Origin: an uncultured Gammaproteobacteria bacterium
Lineage (GTDB): Bacteria > Pseudomonadota > Gammaproteobacteria > Eutrophobiales > Eutrophobiaceae
Assembly: GCA_951812995.1 (NCBI GenBank)
Contig: CATOTD010000001.1
Coordinates: 62,001-126,000, forward strand
Direction: 5' to 3'
Length of the DNA stretch: 64,000 nt
The translations under genes were made by a program, and so were the position numbers. Under the pieces are notes generated by a model, which worked only from the letters and a program-made list of their open reading frames with translations, ran no database searches and was not told the origin of the DNA. Of this stretch, positions 10,249-18,883 are shown in pieces. Each line of letters starts with the position of its first letter. The first letter of the stretch is position 1.

Positions 10249-10385
10249 GTACTTTTAATATAATCCATATACGTTTTAACATCGTCTTCCGTTGCGGCAT
10301 AACGTACATCATAGATATTAAAGCTCAGCGTTTTTGTAAGATTATTAAACCCGAATAGACGGGTCTTGTGCGTTTTGTTTGTCAT
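10249..10385 (-). pseudogene. speD: S-adenosylmethionine decarboxylase, N-terminal fragment
   Basis: ATG 10385 begins [20 protein letters not shown] and continues [24 protein letters not shown] before IS5-C sequence takes over (frame stops at 10185). [17 protein letters not shown] is the conserved start of the long gammaproteobacterial SpeD, about 260 residues, which decarboxylates AdoMet for spermidine synthesis. The pyruvoyl-forming serine region is gone. The remainder of the gene is not on the other side of IS5-C in this window. Confidence 0.85.
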
Positions 10386-10425
10386 TATTTATCAAGTGAA
10401 TGCGGTGACAAGGTTGCGGACATTA

Positions 10426-10441
10426 CACTGGCTAACCAGTG
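10426..10441. promoter_or_regulatory. Perfect 6-bp inverted repeat between speD and purC
   Basis: CACTGG-CTAA-CCAGTG lies in the 127-bp divergent gap between the speD start and purC. It could be an operator or short hairpin; there is no T-run, so it is not a terminator. Confidence 0.25.
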
Positions 10442-10512
10442 CTGGCAATAGCCGAATTAGCAGGAGTATGGGAGAATAATATCTATGCAAGAGAACCCGT
10501 TACTTGTTAATT

Positions 10513-11406
10513 ATGAGATCTGAATCAGACACACTCTATCATTCTAACCTTAAGTCTTTGCCGCTCATTGCGAAGGGTAAGATCAGGGATATTTATAATA
10601 TCGACGATCAATATATGTTGATTGTTACCAGCGACCGGATATCGGCCTTCGATGTGGTTTTGCCAGATCCGATTCCTGGTAAGGGATCGGTTTTGATGGC
10701 GGTTGCAAATTTCTGGTTTGATCGTTGCAAAGACATTATCCCTAATCATCTAACCGATATTGCAGTTAAAGATGTTATCTGGCATGAAGATGAGCTTGCA
10801 GGCTTGGAGAGTCGCTCAATGGTTGTCCGAAAGTTGCAGGCCCTACCGATTGAAGCGGTCATCCGTGGCTATTTGATCGGCTCTGGCTGGCAAGAGTATC
10901 AAGTGTCTGGTTCGGTTTGTGGTATCCGTTTGCCGCAAGGTTTGCAACAGGCTGAAAAATTACCCACACCTATTTTTACGCCCGCGTCCAAGGCCGCTGT
11001 CGGTGCGCATGATGAGAATATTGATTTTAGCAAGACGGTTGATCGAATAGGCCTAGATCTTGCGGAGCAAGTGCGCGATATAAGCCTAAAACTTTACACG
11101 CAAGCCGCAGCACACGCCTTGAAAAAAAACATTATTATCGCCGATACCAAGTTTGAGTTTGGGATTGATGAAAATAATCAACTCGTTTTGATTGATGAAG
11201 TACTGACCCCGGATTCGTCGCGTTTCTGGCCCATGGCATCTTATAAACCAGGCACTAACCCCCCCAGTTTTGATAAACAGTATGTACGTGATTATCTGGA
11301 AAAATCCGGTTGGAATAAAAAAGCACCAGGCCCACGTTTGCCTGATACGGTCATCCAAAATACGGCGCGAAAATATACAGAGGCGAGAAATAGGCTTATA
11401 ACATAG
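10513..11406 (+). CDS. purC: SAICAR synthetase
   Basis: This enzyme joins CAIR and aspartate with ATP in purine synthesis (cytosol). The protein has 297 residues from ATG 10513; an in-frame TTG at 10504 is also possible and no strong ribosome site decides it. It is the long form of the family rather than the E. coli 237-residue form. Conserved segments are KGKIRDIY, VTSDRISAFDVVLPDPIPGKG, IPIEAVIRGYL-like LPIEAVIRGYLIGSGW, ADTKFEFG and LIDEVLTPDSSRFW. It is followed after 19 bases by can, and divergent from the speD remnant. It appears intact. Confidence 0.95.
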   Translation: MRSESDTLYHSNLKSLPLIAKGKIRDIYNIDDQYMLIVTSDRISAFDVVLPDPIPGKGSVLMAVANFWFDRCKDIIPNHLTDIAVKDVIWHEDELAGLESRSMVVRKLQALPIEAVIRGYLIGSGWQEYQVSGSVCGIRLPQGLQQAEKLPTPIFTPASKAAVGAHDENIDFSKTVDRIGLDLAEQVRDISLKLYTQAAAHALKKNIIIADTKFEFGIDENNQLVLIDEVLTPDSSRFWPMASYKPGTNPPSFDKQYVRDYLEKSGWNKKAPGPRLPDTVIQNTARKYTEARNRLIT

Positions 11407-11425
11407 CGGATTTTGAGGTATAAAA

Positions 11426-12073
11426 ATGAATGAAGTAAAACAGTTAATTGATGGGTATCGGCGGTTTCATAAAAAATATTTCCAGGAGTTGCCCGCAATA
11501 TATAACAGTCTTTTTGAACAAGGCCAGGCACCCAAGATTCTGGTGATTGCCTGTTGCGATTCGCGCGTTCATCCAGCGCAGATATTAGACACGGAGCCGG
11601 GCGATATTTTTGTTATTCGCAATGTTGCAAACCTGGTTCCGGCCCATGCAGTCGATGACCGCCCGCATGGCACCAGTGCTGCCATGGAATTTGCAGTTAA
11701 ACATCTTGGCGTAAAACACATCATTGTTTTTGGCCATGGTCAGTGTGGCGGCATTAAAAGTTTGATGGAAGGCGAGCATCTTGATCCAGACTATAGTTTC
11801 ATCGATCCCTGGATGAAGATTGCGCAGGCGGCAAGAGATGATGTCATAAAACGGCATGGGGAAGCGGATTTTGCCAAACAATGTGCCTATGGTGAACAGG
11901 CGGCCATAAAAATATCATTGCATAATTTGCTGACCTTTCCCTGGATAAAAGAGCGCCATGGCGCAGGTACTTTATTCATACATGGCTGGTATTTCGACAT
12001 AGAGACCGGCGTTTTATTGGCTAAACAGGGCGATCAATTTGTGCATATTAACGATACCCAGATCAGCAATTAA
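11426..12073 (+). CDS. can: Beta-class carbonic anhydrase
   Basis: It interconverts CO2 and bicarbonate; bicarbonate is used, among others, by carboxylases. The 215 residues show the beta-class zinc site: Cys44 in ACCDSR, His104 and Cys107 in FGHGQCGG, with the Asp45-Arg47 dyad. DIFVIRNVANLVP is also typical. It lies 19 bases after purC and 16 before a small lipoprotein gene, so the three probably form one transcript. Confidence 0.95.
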   Translation: MNEVKQLIDGYRRFHKKYFQELPAIYNSLFEQGQAPKILVIACCDSRVHPAQILDTEPGDIFVIRNVANLVPAHAVDDRPHGTSAAMEFAVKHLGVKHIIVFGHGQCGGIKSLMEGEHLDPDYSFIDPWMKIAQAARDDVIKRHGEADFAKQCAYGEQAAIKISLHNLLTFPWIKERHGAGTLFIHGWYFDIETGVLLAKQGDQFVHINDTQISN

Positions 12074-12089
12074 ATAACGAGGCAATAAT

Positions 12090-12296
12090 ATGAAAAACCT
12101 ATATAAAATCATCCTGATATTGGTTTTCATGGTGCCGATGACAGGATGCTCCGATGTGAGTAATACGGCAGATACTAATAAGGATCATGTCTGGAAAGCG
12201 CAAACCGACACCATCAACAAAGCCCGTGAAGTAGAAGGCATTTTGCGAGATTCAGCCGCCGCAACCAGAAAATCAATCGATCAACAGAGCGATTAG
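12090..12296 (+). CDS. Small lipoprotein
   Basis: The 68-residue product has a hydrophobic start (MKNLYKIILILVFMVPMTGC) with a lipobox ending at Cys20, so a 49-residue mature lipoprotein is expected. The mature part is hydrophilic and rich in Lys, Asp and Thr (KAQTDTINKAREVEGIL), probably helical. CGAGGCA lies just upstream of the ATG. Role unknown. Confidence 0.75.
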   Translation: MKNLYKIILILVFMVPMTGCSDVSNTADTNKDHVWKAQTDTINKAREVEGILRDSAAATRKSIDQQSD

Positions 12297-12418
12297 TATG
12301 CTTGTGGTGCGAGGGCGTACCAGAACCGCTATACAGTTTATTTGTCCGTAGCAAACGACCGCAAGATAGCTTGCACAGATCGTAACGTTGCCCAAGCTAA
12401 TAGGGTTTTTTATATATC

Positions 12419-12706
12419 GAGACCTTTGCACTAAAGCACTACTAGTCTGGCTTGACCTACGTTCAATCCGGCCCGTCTCGAATCAAGCCCAGCTCAGATC
12501 AACCTAGCTCAACTTGACTCCGCCCGCCCAACTCAGATCAACCCAGCTCAGCCCGACCCGTTTTGACCCAGCCCAACCCGACTCGAACCCCGCCTAGCTC
12601 AGATCAACCCGACCCCGATCAGCCCGGCCCGACCCACGGCGGGCATCTGGAAATCAAACCATTGCCGGGATAATATTCAAATGAGGTGTTTTGTGCAAAG
12701 GACTCA
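12419..12706. repeat. IR-bounded non-coding element filled with degenerate 5-bp repeats
   Basis: The ends are inverted copies of each other: GAGACCTTTGCACTAAAG at 12419 and, read inward from 12706, GAGTCCTTTGCACAAAAC (15 of 18 identical). Between about 12460 and 12640 the sequence is a degenerate pentamer array; on the minus strand it steps through units such as GGGTT, GATCT, GAGCT, GGGCT. It carries no gene. It behaves like a MITE or a REP-like element. Related sequence occurs at 60002-60324. Confidence 0.6.
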
Positions 12707-12875
12707 AGCGATAACCGCAACGCTGTCATTTACGGCGATAAAAAAATAAAATGGCCGCAAAACCCGTTTATTCGACTTAACGGGACAACAATGATTTCAC
12801 ATACAAAAAATTACCGTTATCATAAGCCACAAGATAATTTGTACCGGTCATTCTTATTTAACAACGTTGCCGTTC

Positions 12876-13853
12876 ATGCTGATAGGGGCCCATCATCTTA
12901 AAAATAATCTGGTACTTGCGCCGATGGCAGGTGTCACGGATCAACCGTTTCGGTTGTTGTGCCGCAAGTTGGGAGCGGGGCTTGTTGTCTCCGAGATGAT
13001 CACGTCAAACCCGGCCTTGTTTCACACGCGCAAGACCCAGCTACGTTTGCGCAATACAGAAGCGTCCGCGCCACGAGCGGTGCAGATTGTCGGTGCCGAC
13101 CCAGCGCAAATGGCGCAAGCCGCCGTGTTTAATGTCGATCTAGGCGCAGAGATTATTGATATTAATATGGGTTGCCCAGCTAAAAAAGTATGCCATGTTA
13201 TGGCGGGTTCTGCGTTATTAAGAGATGAAAAACTTGTAGCGCGCATTCTTGCGTCTGTTGTTGGTGCGGTCAGTGTGCCAGTCACATTGAAAATAAGAAC
13301 AGGTTGGGATAAAGAAAATCGCAATGCCGTCAATATTGCGAAGATTGCCGAAGCGTCCGGTATACAAGCGTTGACCGTGCATGGCCGCACCCGCGCCTGT
13401 GCCTTCTCTGGCAGGGCCGAGCATGAGACGGCTGGCGCAATAAAATCACAGGTCAACATTCCGGTTATTGCCAATGGCGATATAACATCACCAGAAAAAG
13501 CCGCAGAAATACTAAAAAAATATAATGTAGACGGTCTTATGATTGGCCGGGCCGCACAGGGAAACCCATGGATTTTTCGAGAAATAAACCATTATCTGGC
13601 TACCGGTGAAAAACTTGATTTGCCGGATGCCGATGAGGTAGGCACGACACTGCTGAATCATATAATGCACTTGCACCAATTTTATGGAGAATTGCAAGGC
13701 GTACGTATTGCACGCAAGCATATAGGCTGGTACTGCAAGTTGCGACCAGATGCGGATACATTGCGGGCCATGATAAATCAGGTGGAAACAGCCCATCAAC
13801 AAATAGCATTATTGCAACATTATTTTCAACAACAACAAACATTAGCAGCATGA
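12876..13853 (+). CDS. dusB: tRNA-dihydrouridine synthase B
   Basis: A flavin enzyme that reduces uridine in the D-loop of tRNA. The 325 residues begin at ATG 12876 (a TTG at 12867 is in frame). Family marks are LAPMAGVTDQPFR, EMITSNPALF, DINMGCPAKKV with the catalytic Cys, TVHGRTRACAFSG, IPVIANGDI and GLMIGRAAQGNPWIF. The stop overlaps the fis start by ATGA, the classic dusB-fis arrangement, in which fis is translated from the dusB message. Confidence 0.95.
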   Translation: MLIGAHHLKNNLVLAPMAGVTDQPFRLLCRKLGAGLVVSEMITSNPALFHTRKTQLRLRNTEASAPRAVQIVGADPAQMAQAAVFNVDLGAEIIDINMGCPAKKVCHVMAGSALLRDEKLVARILASVVGAVSVPVTLKIRTGWDKENRNAVNIAKIAEASGIQALTVHGRTRACAFSGRAEHETAGAIKSQVNIPVIANGDITSPEKAAEILKKYNVDGLMIGRAAQGNPWIFREINHYLATGEKLDLPDADEVGTTLLNHIMHLHQFYGELQGVRIARKHIGWYCKLRPDADTLRAMINQVETAHQQIALLQHYFQQQQTLAA

Positions 13854-14131
13854 TAAAAGCAAAACCTGAAACGCAAACAACGATAGACCGTAACGTAGCG
13901 CCAGAAAAATGTTTGGCAGACAATGTCAAACGCTCAATCCAGGTTTATTTTGATGATCTCGACGGACATGAAACAAGTAATCTGTACGCGCTGTTTATGG
14001 AAGAAGTAGAAAAACCTTTTTTTGAGGTTGTTATGCAATACACACAGGGGAACATAACACATGCTACAAAACTACTAGGCCTTAATCGGGTGACCTTGCG
14101 TAACCGATTAAAAAAGTACGACTTGGGTTAA
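13850..14131 (+). CDS. fis: Nucleoid protein Fis
   Basis: A DNA-bending, growth-phase regulator of rRNA and recombination. The product has 93 residues, close to the usual 98. The C-terminal helix-turn-helix is clear: YTQGNITHATKLLGLNRVTL followed by RNRLKKYDLG. The N-terminal 15 residues are less conserved, as usual. Start ATG 13850 overlaps the dusB stop. Confidence 0.95.
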   Translation: MIKAKPETQTTIDRNVAPEKCLADNVKRSIQVYFDDLDGHETSNLYALFMEEVEKPFFEVVMQYTQGNITHATKLLGLNRVTLRNRLKKYDLG

Positions 14132-14190
14132 TCTATTTACAAATAAATCCGTACGCATGCGAATGATTGTCAACGCGAGGAATTGATACT

Positions 14191-15753
14191 ATGCCTATCG
14201 TAAAACGTGCGCTTGTCAGCGTATCCGACAAGTCGGGTATTGTTGAATTGTGCAGAGGTTTAAATGCGCTTGGTATTGATATTCTTTCAACGGGCGGTAC
14301 GGCGAAATTGTTAGCTGAAAATAATATAGATGTTGTTGAGGTTTCTGATCATACGGGTTTTCCGGAGATGATGGACGGTCGCGTCAAGACCTTGCATCCC
14401 AAGATCCACGGCGGACTTTTAGGGCGGCGTGGTATGGATGATGAGATTATGCAGCAGCACGGCATAGAGGCGATTGATCTTGTGGTTGTTAATCTGTATC
14501 CATTTGCAAAGACGGCCAGCAAACCCGATTGCACCTTTGCAGAAGCGATTGAAAATATCGATATTGGTGGCCCTGCCATGTTGCGCTCGGCGGCAAAAAA
14601 TCATGCCGCTGTCGCTGTTGTGGTTGATGTAGCCGATTATGCTGTTGTATTAAATGAGTTAAAAGAAAACGCTGTGAGTATTAGTGATGCAACGCGCTTT
14701 CGATTAGCGCAAAAAGCGTTCGCGCATACAGCGAACTATGATGCCAATGTTGCAAATTACCTTGGTGCGTTAGATGCAAGCAGGCAACCAATCGATTTTC
14801 CATTGACTTACACCACCCAATTCAAAAAACATCAGGTATTACGTTATGGTGAAAACCCGCATCAGTCGGCCGCTTTTTATACCGAGCCTGCGCCGCCGGT
14901 TGGGACTGTTGCCAGTGCCAAACAAATACAGGGCAAAGCGCTGTCGTACAATAATATTGCCGATACCGATGCCGCATTGGAATGCGTGTTGTCGTTTGCA
15001 GAGCCCGCATGCGTGATAGTAAAGCACGCAAATCCCTGTGGTGTGGCCATCGGTGCGACGGTACTCGAAGCCTACGGTCGTGCCTATGCGACTGATCCGA
15101 CATCAGCCTTCGGCGGGATCATTGCATTTAATAAAACACTCGATGCCGCAACCGCCAGAGAAATTATTGCGCGTCAATTCGTCGAGGTTATTATTGCGCC
15201 GACTATTGCACCTGACTGTATTGACATTATAGCGCGCAAGCAAGGCATACGTTTGTTGGAAGCCGGGCAACGTGCAGGGGCTATTCATCAATTAAACATG
15301 AAGCGCGTCAGTGGTGGCTTGCTGATTCAAGACAATGACCGGGGCATGATTACGAAAAAAGATGTGCAAGTCGTGACAAACAGAACGCCTGACAAGCAGG
15401 CGTTGAATGACCTTATCTTTGCCTGGCATGTTGCCAAGTATGTTAAATCAAATGCGATTATATATGCGAAGAATAATCAGACCATTGGTATCGGTGCTGG
15501 TCAGATGAGTCGTGTCTACAGTGCGCGTATCGCGGCCATTAAGGCGGCTGATGAAAAATTGGAAATGGCGGGCTCAGTAATGGCCTCTGATGCCTTCTTG
15601 CCTTTTCGCGATAGCCTGGATGCGGCGGTGGCCGCGGGTATAAAAGCAGTCATTCAGCCGGGCGGCTCGGTGCAAGATGATGAGGTGATTGCGGCAGCGA
15701 ATGAACATGACATCGCCATGGTTTTTACGGGCCTTCGGCATTTCCTGCATTAA
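14191..15753 (+). CDS. purH: Bifunctional AICAR transformylase / IMP cyclohydrolase
   Basis: Catalyses the last two steps to IMP. The 520 residues begin at ATG 14191, preceded by GAGGAAT. The N-terminal MGS-like IMP cyclohydrolase domain (about 1-145) shows [22 protein letters not shown] and [18 protein letters not shown]. The transformylase domain shows [25 protein letters not shown] and the catalytic KHANPCG. It ends one base into purD, so the two are translationally coupled. Confidence 0.96.
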   Translation: MPIVKRALVSVSDKSGIVELCRGLNALGIDILSTGGTAKLLAENNIDVVEVSDHTGFPEMMDGRVKTLHPKIHGGLLGRRGMDDEIMQQHGIEAIDLVVVNLYPFAKTASKPDCTFAEAIENIDIGGPAMLRSAAKNHAAVAVVVDVADYAVVLNELKENAVSISDATRFRLAQKAFAHTANYDANVANYLGALDASRQPIDFPLTYTTQFKKHQVLRYGENPHQSAAFYTEPAPPVGTVASAKQIQGKALSYNNIADTDAALECVLSFAEPACVIVKHANPCGVAIGATVLEAYGRAYATDPTSAFGGIIAFNKTLDAATAREIIARQFVEVIIAPTIAPDCIDIIARKQGIRLLEAGQRAGAIHQLNMKRVSGGLLIQDNDRGMITKKDVQVVTNRTPDKQALNDLIFAWHVAKYVKSNAIIYAKNNQTIGIGAGQMSRVYSARIAAIKAADEKLEMAGSVMASDAFLPFRDSLDAAVAAGIKAVIQPGGSVQDDEVIAAANEHDIAMVFTGLRHFLH

Positions 15754-17072
15754 TGAAAATACTTATCGTCGGTAGTGGTGGTCGTGAACACGCCCTGGCC
15801 TGGAAGGCGGCACAATCTGATCAAGTGGCGGTGGTTTATGTTGCGCCCGGCAACGCCGGTACTGCAACCGAGGACAAGGTTGAAAACATTGCAATAAGTG
15901 CCGATGACATTATTGGGTTAAAGACATTTGCTGAAACTAAGCACATCGGACTCACTATTGTGGGGCCAGAAATACCCTTGGTCAATGGTATTGTCGATGT
16001 TTTTCAACAAGCTGATCTGCCTTGTTTTGGCCCATCTAAAGCGGCCGCTGTCCTTGAGGGTTCTAAATCATTCAGCAAAGCGTTTCTAAAAAAATATAAT
16101 ATCCCGACTGCCGACTATGGTGTTTTTACAGCGGTTGAGCTGGCGATTGAATATATAAAATCTAAAACAATCCCGATTGTTATCAAAGCCGATGGTTTAG
16201 CGGCAGGCAAAGGTGTCGTTATCGCAAACAGCGAAGCAGAAGCTATCGACACAGTGCATGACATGTTGGTCGCTGATAAGTTTGGTGCAGCGGGCCGACG
16301 GATTGTGATAGAGGAATTTCTTGAAGGCGAAGAGGCCAGTTTTATGGTTATGGCCGATGGTAAAAATATTTTGCCACTTGTGAGCCTACAAGATCACAAG
16401 GCGCGTGATGAAGGCGATACCGGGCCGAACACGGGTGGCATGGGTGCCTATACGCCGGCTCCGGTTATTGATGCCGTGGTGCATGATCGAATAATGAATG
16501 AAGTGATTATTCCAACCGTTCAGGGCATGGAGCGTGCAGGCAGAACCTATACCGGCTTTCTTTATGCGGGGATAATGATTACGCCAGATGGCACACCCAA
16601 AATCCTGGAATTTAATTGTCGATTGGGTGATCCGGAAACACAACCAATCATGATGCGCCTCAAGAGTGATCTGGTTTCCCTGTGTCTTGCGGCAACAAAT
16701 GGAGTCTTGGATGAATGTCATGCCGAGTGGGATGATCGCGCTGCCTTAGGGGTTGTTATGGCCGCCGCTGGTTACCCGGGAAGTGCGTGTAAAGGTGCTG
16801 TTATCAAAGGGCTGGATAATATATACAAAGACACCATCAAGGTGTTTCATGCGGGTACGGCAAACCGTGCGGGTGACATTATTACCGCTGGTGGCCGCGT
16901 GTTATGTGTAACCGGTTTAGGGGAAACAGTGACAGAAGCACAGCGGGAAGTTTATGCGGCACTCGCGAACATTGATTATGCCGGTCTGTTTTATAGGAGA
17001 GATATTGGGTATAGAGCGGTTGCAAGGGAAAATAAGAGAATTATATTGCAAAGTAACATTGCGGGGTGCTAA
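15753..17072 (+). CDS. purD: GAR synthetase (phosphoribosylamine-glycine ligase)
   Basis: An ATP-grasp ligase that joins glycine to phosphoribosylamine. The 439 residues start with [20 protein letters not shown]. Other marks are KADGLAAGKGVV, EEFLEGEEAS, GPNTGGMGAYTPAP and EFNCRLGDPETQP. Its ATG shares one base with the purH stop (TAATG). The last 4 bases overlap the end of a small opposite-strand gene. Confidence 0.96.
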   Translation: MKILIVGSGGREHALAWKAAQSDQVAVVYVAPGNAGTATEDKVENIAISADDIIGLKTFAETKHIGLTIVGPEIPLVNGIVDVFQQADLPCFGPSKAAAVLEGSKSFSKAFLKKYNIPTADYGVFTAVELAIEYIKSKTIPIVIKADGLAAGKGVVIANSEAEAIDTVHDMLVADKFGAAGRRIVIEEFLEGEEASFMVMADGKNILPLVSLQDHKARDEGDTGPNTGGMGAYTPAPVIDAVVHDRIMNEVIIPTVQGMERAGRTYTGFLYAGIMITPDGTPKILEFNCRLGDPETQPIMMRLKSDLVSLCLAATNGVLDECHAEWDDRAALGVVMAAAGYPGSACKGAVIKGLDNIYKDTIKVFHAGTANRAGDIITAGGRVLCVTGLGETVTEAQREVYAALANIDYAGLFYRRDIGYRAVARENKRIILQSNIAGC

Positions 17073-17233
17073 TACCTGTCAGGCCTTGGCTTTCTGACAA
17101 TCTCAGCGTTGAAGATCGTGCGGCGTAACATTTCGTTGTCCGCGCTTGGCATATCGATTTCTAGTTCCAACTCAGATTTGCTTGGCTGATAATCTTTTGG
17201 CGGTAACTCAATCTTGTTTTTCTGCTTTGACAT
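17069..17233 (-). CDS. Small unknown protein, 54 residues
   Basis: ATG 17233 is preceded by GGAGACAGGAA. The product starts MSKQKNKIELPPKDYQPSKS and continues ELELEIDMPSADNEMLRRTI; it is charged, without membrane segments. LPPKDYQPSKSELE and the MPSAD...R pattern look like a conserved small protein rather than chance, but I cannot name a family. It converges on purD with a 4-base overlap. The frame upstream of it is cut by IS5-B copy 2. Confidence 0.45.
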   Translation of the reverse strand: MSKQKNKIELPPKDYQPSKSELELEIDMPSADNEMLRRTIFNAEIVRKPRPDRY

Positions 17234-17361
17234 TTCCTGTCTCCATAAACTTTCTCTGCAACCACTTGAGCACCTTACGTTGGTCGTCGTCGCTCGCCTT
17301 GCGAATTATCGCTCAAAGCCGAGACTCGCTCGGAGGTTCAAGCCCGATGTTCTTTGCACCT

Positions 17362-18660
17362 GGAAGCCTCTAAAAACCGTGCATTTTGTGGTACGATCTG
17401 ATTCACTTGATGTGGGAGGATTTTGTTTATGCACGCACCTGGATTGTTTGATTTGACGGATCATTTGGCGCGGCTTTCGGCGATGGGAGATCCGCTTGAG
17501 GTTTTGGAGCGGCACGTTGATTTCGAAGTGTTTCGCCCAGTTCTTGTTGAAGCGCTTGGCTATGGGGAACGTCCCAAAGGTGGTCGCCCGCCCTATGATG
17601 CCGTTGTGATGTTCAAGGTGCTGGTGTTGGCCTCGATGCACAATCTGAGCGATGAGCGGATGGAGTTTCTCATTCGTGACCGTTTCAGTTGGTTGCGGTT
17701 TCTGGGATTTCAAATTGGGGAGCCGACCCCTGACCAGAAGACGATCTGGCTTTTCAGAGAGAAGCTGACCCAGGCGGGTGTCTTCAAGGCCCTGTTTGCC
17801 GCGTTTGAAGCTCAGCTCTGCGCGCGGGGATACAAACCGACCGGCGGTCAGATTATGGATGCCACGTTGGTCTTTGCCCCGCGCCAGCGGATGACGAAAG
17901 CAGAGAAAGCGCGCGCCAAGGCAGGTGAGGCCGCGTCTGACATCTGGCCCGATGATCTGTCCAAGGCTGCCCAGAAAGACACCGATGCGCGTTGGACGGT
18001 CAAGTATTCAAAGGCCAAGACGACCAAGGAGGGTGAGGAGGATACTGGCCTTGTCGATATTTCGGTTCCGCACTTTGGGTACAAGAACCACGTGTCCATT
18101 GACCGCAAATGGCGCTTCATCCGGGGTGAGACTGGCACGAATGCGGCTCGCTACGACGGGCATGAACGCTCCTCGGTTCTGGACGAGACAAACAGCTCGA
18201 AGGCGGTTTGGGCCGATACCAGGTACCGCTCGGCCAGGAATGAGGCTTGGCTGAAGGCGCAAGGGTACCGCTCACATATCCATCGCAAGAAGCCACGCGG
18301 CAAACCCATGGCCAGGCATATTCGTCGGGGCAACGCGACACGCTCCGCCATCCGCGCCTGTGTTCGGCTACGAGAAAGGGCCCATGGCTCTGACCATCCG
18401 CTCAATCGGCCAAACCCGTGCGAAGGCCCGCATGACCATGGCCAACCTGAGCTACAACTTCCGCCGTCTGATTTTCCACGAGCGACGACAGGCCACAGCC
18501 TGACTCCGCCCAAATTCCGGAAATATCCGCCCTGGCAGACCCAAACAGCGCAACACAGCCTCAAATACCACCGACCTTGACCTTCACACCCACTATGCGG
18601 GTGACAACGACTGATGCTCGCGTCAAAACCCATCCAGAATCAGCGTTGTTCGAGGTCTCC
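17362..18660 (+). mobile_element. IS5-B copy 2
   Basis: The 1299-bp element has ends GGAAGCCTCTAAAAACCGTG and inward GGAGACCTCGAACAACGCTG. Flanks ACCT (17358-17361) and ATCT (18661-18664) differ by one transition. It sits between purD and deaD. Confidence 0.9.
17429..18503 (+). pseudogene. IS5-family transposase, copy 2 (catalytic Glu deleted)
   Basis: Reads like copy 5 up to RSAIRACV, then carries the 11-base deletion that removes the VEHVFG motif and shifts the frame, which stays open to 18580. Substitutions relative to copy 1 (VLERHVDFEV for ALDCHVNFEV) show that it is not a recent duplicate of copy 1. Confidence 0.88.
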
Positions 18661-18883
18661 ATCTTCACGGGCGGTTTTTGTGCAAAGATATCAATCTATC
18701 TCAAGGAATTAAAAAAGGATGTCTTGCCTCAATTTGATTACTAATGGAAACACACCCGCCCCTAGCCAGATTTCAGCTTGTAACAAGCCAATAAGCCCGT
18801 ATACTCGCTGTTCCTGTTTGTCCGAAACAGCACAATACGGATAACAAACTGATTATTGCGTAATGGCGCAAAGGTAGTCTCCC

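Noticed and set aside
12460-12640. Possible CRISPR array
   Set aside because: The repeats are 5-base steps without conserved 25-40 base units or regular spacers, and no cas genes are near.
12686-12901. Open frame upstream of dusB
   Set aside because: Crosses the repeat end and the dusB start in another frame; composition is not protein-like.
17320-17350. tRNA T-arm-like GAGGTTCAAGCCC
   Set aside because: The flanking bases do not form the T-stem and no acceptor or anticodon arm can be drawn.
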